Shown here: positions 6,685 through 7,480 of the stretch, piece after piece
Layout of the letters: the number at the start of each line of letters is the position of its first letter
How positions within the stretch are numbered: position 1 is the stretch's first letter
Source of the DNA: Gammaproteobacteria bacterium
GTDB taxonomy: Bacteria > Pseudomonadota > Gammaproteobacteria > SZUA-152
DNA: 7,480 nt
Assembly (NCBI GenBank): GCA_030613605.1
Contig: JAUWLO010000097.1
Coordinates: 1 to 7,480, forward strand
Direction of reading: 5' to 3'
Program-made: the position numbers and the translations under genes
Notes under the pieces: generated by a model
The model's database searches: none
Told to the model about the DNA's origin: nothing
The model's input: the letters and a program-made list of their open reading frames with translations, nothing else

Positions 6685-6712
6685 ATCATAATAATCAGAT
6701 AAATGTTATCAA
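6685..6712 (-). promoter_or_regulatory. Candidate sigma-70 promoter of the hsbR-like gene
   Basis: Read on the minus strand, TTGATA (6712-6707) and TATGAT (6690-6685) are 16 bp apart. Each matches the -35 or -10 consensus at 5 of 6 positions, and the spacer is AT-rich. Transcription would start near 6678, leaving a leader of about 12 nt that includes the AGGG ribosome site (6675-6672). It lies in the 125-bp gap between the STAS gene and the regulator, so the regulator can be made independently of the STAS gene. Prediction only. Confidence 0.55.
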
Positions 6713-6791
6713 CAAGAAAAATGATGTTTCGCTTGTAGTAGATTATTGATTGCAGAAAATGCGAAAAATAGAAATTTTCGATGGGTAGATT

Positions 6792-7100
6792 TTATGCCAT
6801 AGAAAACAGACTTTGGAAATTGGCCACGGTCAGTATATTTTTAATATCCGCCGAAGAATTAGTGATGCTAATATCCGCATCATTACCACCGAGATATTCC
6901 CGCATCATTAACAACATACCAAGAGCCGAGCTATCCATATAATTTGTGCCACTCATATCAACAATAAATTTTGTAGCCTTACCTTCGTTGACGTTGTAGT
7001 AACAGTCCCTGAACTCGTTCTGTACTGCAAAGTCGAAACGTCCGCTGACTTTGATGGTTATCGTTCCACCTTCATTAGTTAACTCAGATGTGACTGGCAT
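6792..7100 (-). CDS. hsbA: STAS-domain anti-sigma-factor antagonist (HsbA/CrsA-like)
   Basis: This 102-residue single STAS domain belongs to the SpoIIAA/RsbV type. It has the first strands TITIKVSGRFDF (13-24), the strand FIVDMSG (45-51), and the switch motif MDSSALGMLL (55-64). Ser57, the first serine after Asp56, aligns with the phosphorylated Ser58 of SpoIIAA and is the expected phosphorylation site. It is the natural substrate of the HATPase and PP2C domains of the protein encoded next. In Pseudomonas aeruginosa, unphosphorylated HsbA binds the anti-sigma factor FlgM and phosphorylated HsbA acts through HsbD. In Shewanella, CrsA binds CrsR and frees RpoS. The start at 7100 is set by GGAGAAGG (7111-7104), with GGAG 7 nt before the ATG; a TTG seven codons upstream lacks a ribosome site. 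A candidate flagellar sigma-28 promoter and a structured leader lie upstream. No good terminator separates it from the regulator gene. Confidence 0.93.
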   Translation of the reverse strand: MPVTSELTNEGGTITIKVSGRFDFAVQNEFRDCYYNVNEGKATKFIVDMSGTNYMDSSALGMLLMMREYLGGNDADISITNSSADIKNILTVANFQSLFSMA

Positions 7101-7124
7101 AATCCTTCTCCACTTGTTCAATTC

Positions 7125-7196
7125 CTGGGCAAATTTCCCGGGGAAATATAGTACCTATTTTGTGACCACAGGCCGGGCGTCGCACGCCCTGCCCAG
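7125..7196 (-). promoter_or_regulatory. Possible structured 5' leader (three-way junction) of the hsbA-like gene
   Basis: On the minus strand, CTGGGCA (7196-7190) can pair with TGCCCAG (7131-7125) as a 7-bp closing stem. Directly inside it is a hairpin GGGCGT/ACGCCC (7189-7175, triloop GCG). Separated by one base from the 3' side is a second hairpin, ATTTCC/GGAAAT (7147-7133, triloop CCG in a 15-bp near-perfect palindrome). An unpaired stretch of 27 nt joins the two. The closing strand CTGGGC can alternatively pair with GCCCGG (7178-7173), which excludes both the closing stem and the first hairpin. The element would end 13 nt before the ribosome site. It matches no riboswitch class that I recognise. 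The palindrome at 7133-7147 could alternatively be a protein operator. Confidence 0.35.
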
Positions 7197-7225
7197 CGAC
7201 TGAAATGCTGGATCTCTGCCCGTTC

Positions 7226-7252
7226 CCATCGGCTGAATTGATTTTAACTTAA
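7226..7252 (-). promoter_or_regulatory. Candidate flagellar sigma-28 (FliA) promoter of the hsbA-like gene
   Basis: Read on the minus strand, TTAAGTTA (7252-7245) and GCCGATGG (7233-7226) are separated by exactly 11 bp. The enterobacterial FliA consensus is TAAAGTTT-N11-GCCGATAA; each box matches at 6 of 8 positions, including the whole GCCGAT core. Transcription would start near 7220, giving a leader of about 120 nt. Control of an HsbA-like gene by FliA fits the known link between HsbA and FlgM, the FliA anti-sigma factor. Prediction only. Confidence 0.55.
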
Positions 7253-7289
7253 GAAGCCCCGCAATCGCTAGGGTGTAATACGCTTTAGT

Positions 7290-7317
7290 TCTATATCATT
7301 TTTCCATATTTGATCAA
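7290..7317 (-). promoter_or_regulatory. Weak candidate sigma-70 promoter further upstream of the hsbA-like gene
   Basis: On the minus strand, TTGATC (7317-7312) and TATAGA (7295-7290) are 16 bp apart, and a TG lies one base before the -10, as in extended -10 promoters. Each hexamer matches only 4 of 6 bases. It starts just beyond the terminator of the upstream gene, so it could give basal expression in addition to the sigma-28 candidate. Confidence 0.2.
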
Positions 7318-7340
7318 AACCGGCCCTTAACTGTCGTGGG

Positions 7341-7376
7341 CAAAAGAATGCCCCGTACGCAGAACGCACGAGGCAT
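7341..7376 (-). terminator. Rho-independent terminator of the YceI-like gene
   Basis: On the minus strand, ATGCCTCGTGCG (7376-7365) pairs with CGTACGGGGCAT (7359-7348) around a 5-nt loop, forming a 12-bp stem with two G·T wobbles. TCTTTTG follows immediately, which supplies the U tract. It lies about 40 bp after the stop codon at 7417-7419. A smaller 5-bp hairpin (GCCCT/AGGGC, 7387-7399) lies between them. The structure insulates the hsbA-like gene from read-through. Confidence 0.85.
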
Positions 7377-7416
7377 CAATGAAACCGCCCTAACAGGGCA
7401 GTGATTCTAAAACCTG

Positions 7417-7480
7417 CTAATTCTTGACAGCCTCCAACTCGATCTGGATGTTCATTTCGTCGCCAATCGCGGGTAGCCCA
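7417..7480 (-). CDS. C-terminal end of a probable YceI-family protein, truncated by the window edge
   Basis: Only 20 residues are visible on the minus strand, ending GDEMNIQIELEAVKN before the TAG at 7417-7419. The pattern of a Gly-Asp-Glu turn followed by an alternating strand and a terminal Glu-Ala-Val-Lys is typical of the last beta strand of YceI-family lipocalin-like proteins, which bind polyisoprenoid or similar lipids in the periplasm. The strong terminator directly downstream supports a real gene end here. With so few residues, the family call is tentative. Confidence 0.55.
   Translation of the reverse strand, partial: GLPAIGDEMNIQIELEAVKN

Noticed and set aside
6032..6685. Plus-strand open frames opposite the regulator gene
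   Set aside because: They are antisense to conserved receiver and PP2C codons and have no recognisable protein features.
6762..6780. AT-rich hairpin (CGAAAA/TTTTCG) after the STAS gene, considered as a terminator
   Set aside because: The stem has six mostly A-T pairs and a 7-nt loop, too weak for confident intrinsic termination.
7098..7121. TTG at 7121 as an upstream start for the STAS protein
   Set aside because: The seven extra codons include the GGAGAAGG ribosome site that serves the ATG at 7100.

Overview
The window looks like a stretch of gammaproteobacterial chromosome, probably from a marine or free-living species. The evidence is a tRNA-Asn with an encoded CCA, an E. coli YqjG-type glutathionyl-hydroquinone reductase, a Sel1/SPOR envelope protein, and a three-domain partner-switching regulator paired with a STAS protein, as in Pseudomonas (HsbR/HsbA) and Shewanella (CrsR/CrsA). 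I see no phage, insertion sequence, CRISPR array or other mark of a mobile region.

Plus strand, 1-4493. The window opens inside a class I aminotransferase gene, followed by a tRNA-Asn gene with a plausible promoter. Next is a secreted or periplasmic protein with an acidic linker, Sel1 repeats and a C-terminal SPOR domain. A 67-residue arginine-rich protein built on repeated DRR motifs follows. Last on this strand is a tight two-gene unit: a glutathionyl-hydroquinone reductase (yqjG-like) and, 39 bp later, a pirin. Both families act in quinone/quinol and redox chemistry.

Minus strand, 7480-4546. At the right edge is the C-terminal end of a probable YceI-family protein with a strong intrinsic terminator. 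Then comes a partner-switching module: a 102-residue STAS anti-sigma-factor antagonist (hsbA-like), and a 568-residue protein with receiver, PP2C phosphatase and HATPase kinase/anti-sigma domains (hsbR-like). A 107-residue protein of unknown function lies just downstream on the same strand. It is separated from the regulator by a roughly 25-bp tandem repeat that includes the regulator's stop codon. In the known systems, the receiver state decides whether the STAS protein is phosphorylated by the HATPase domain or dephosphorylated by the PP2C domain. The phosphorylation state of the STAS protein then decides its partner: FlgM or HsbD in Pseudomonas, CrsR (hence free RpoS) in Shewanella.

The most interesting signals are regulatory. 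The STAS gene is preceded by a good match to a flagellar sigma-28 (FliA) promoter with the correct 11-nt spacer. Its predicted leader of about 120 nt can fold into a three-way junction. The downstream regulator has its own good sigma-70-like promoter. Together these suggest that the antagonist is made on flagellar demand while its kinase/phosphatase is made separately. This is inference from sequence and would need transcript mapping.
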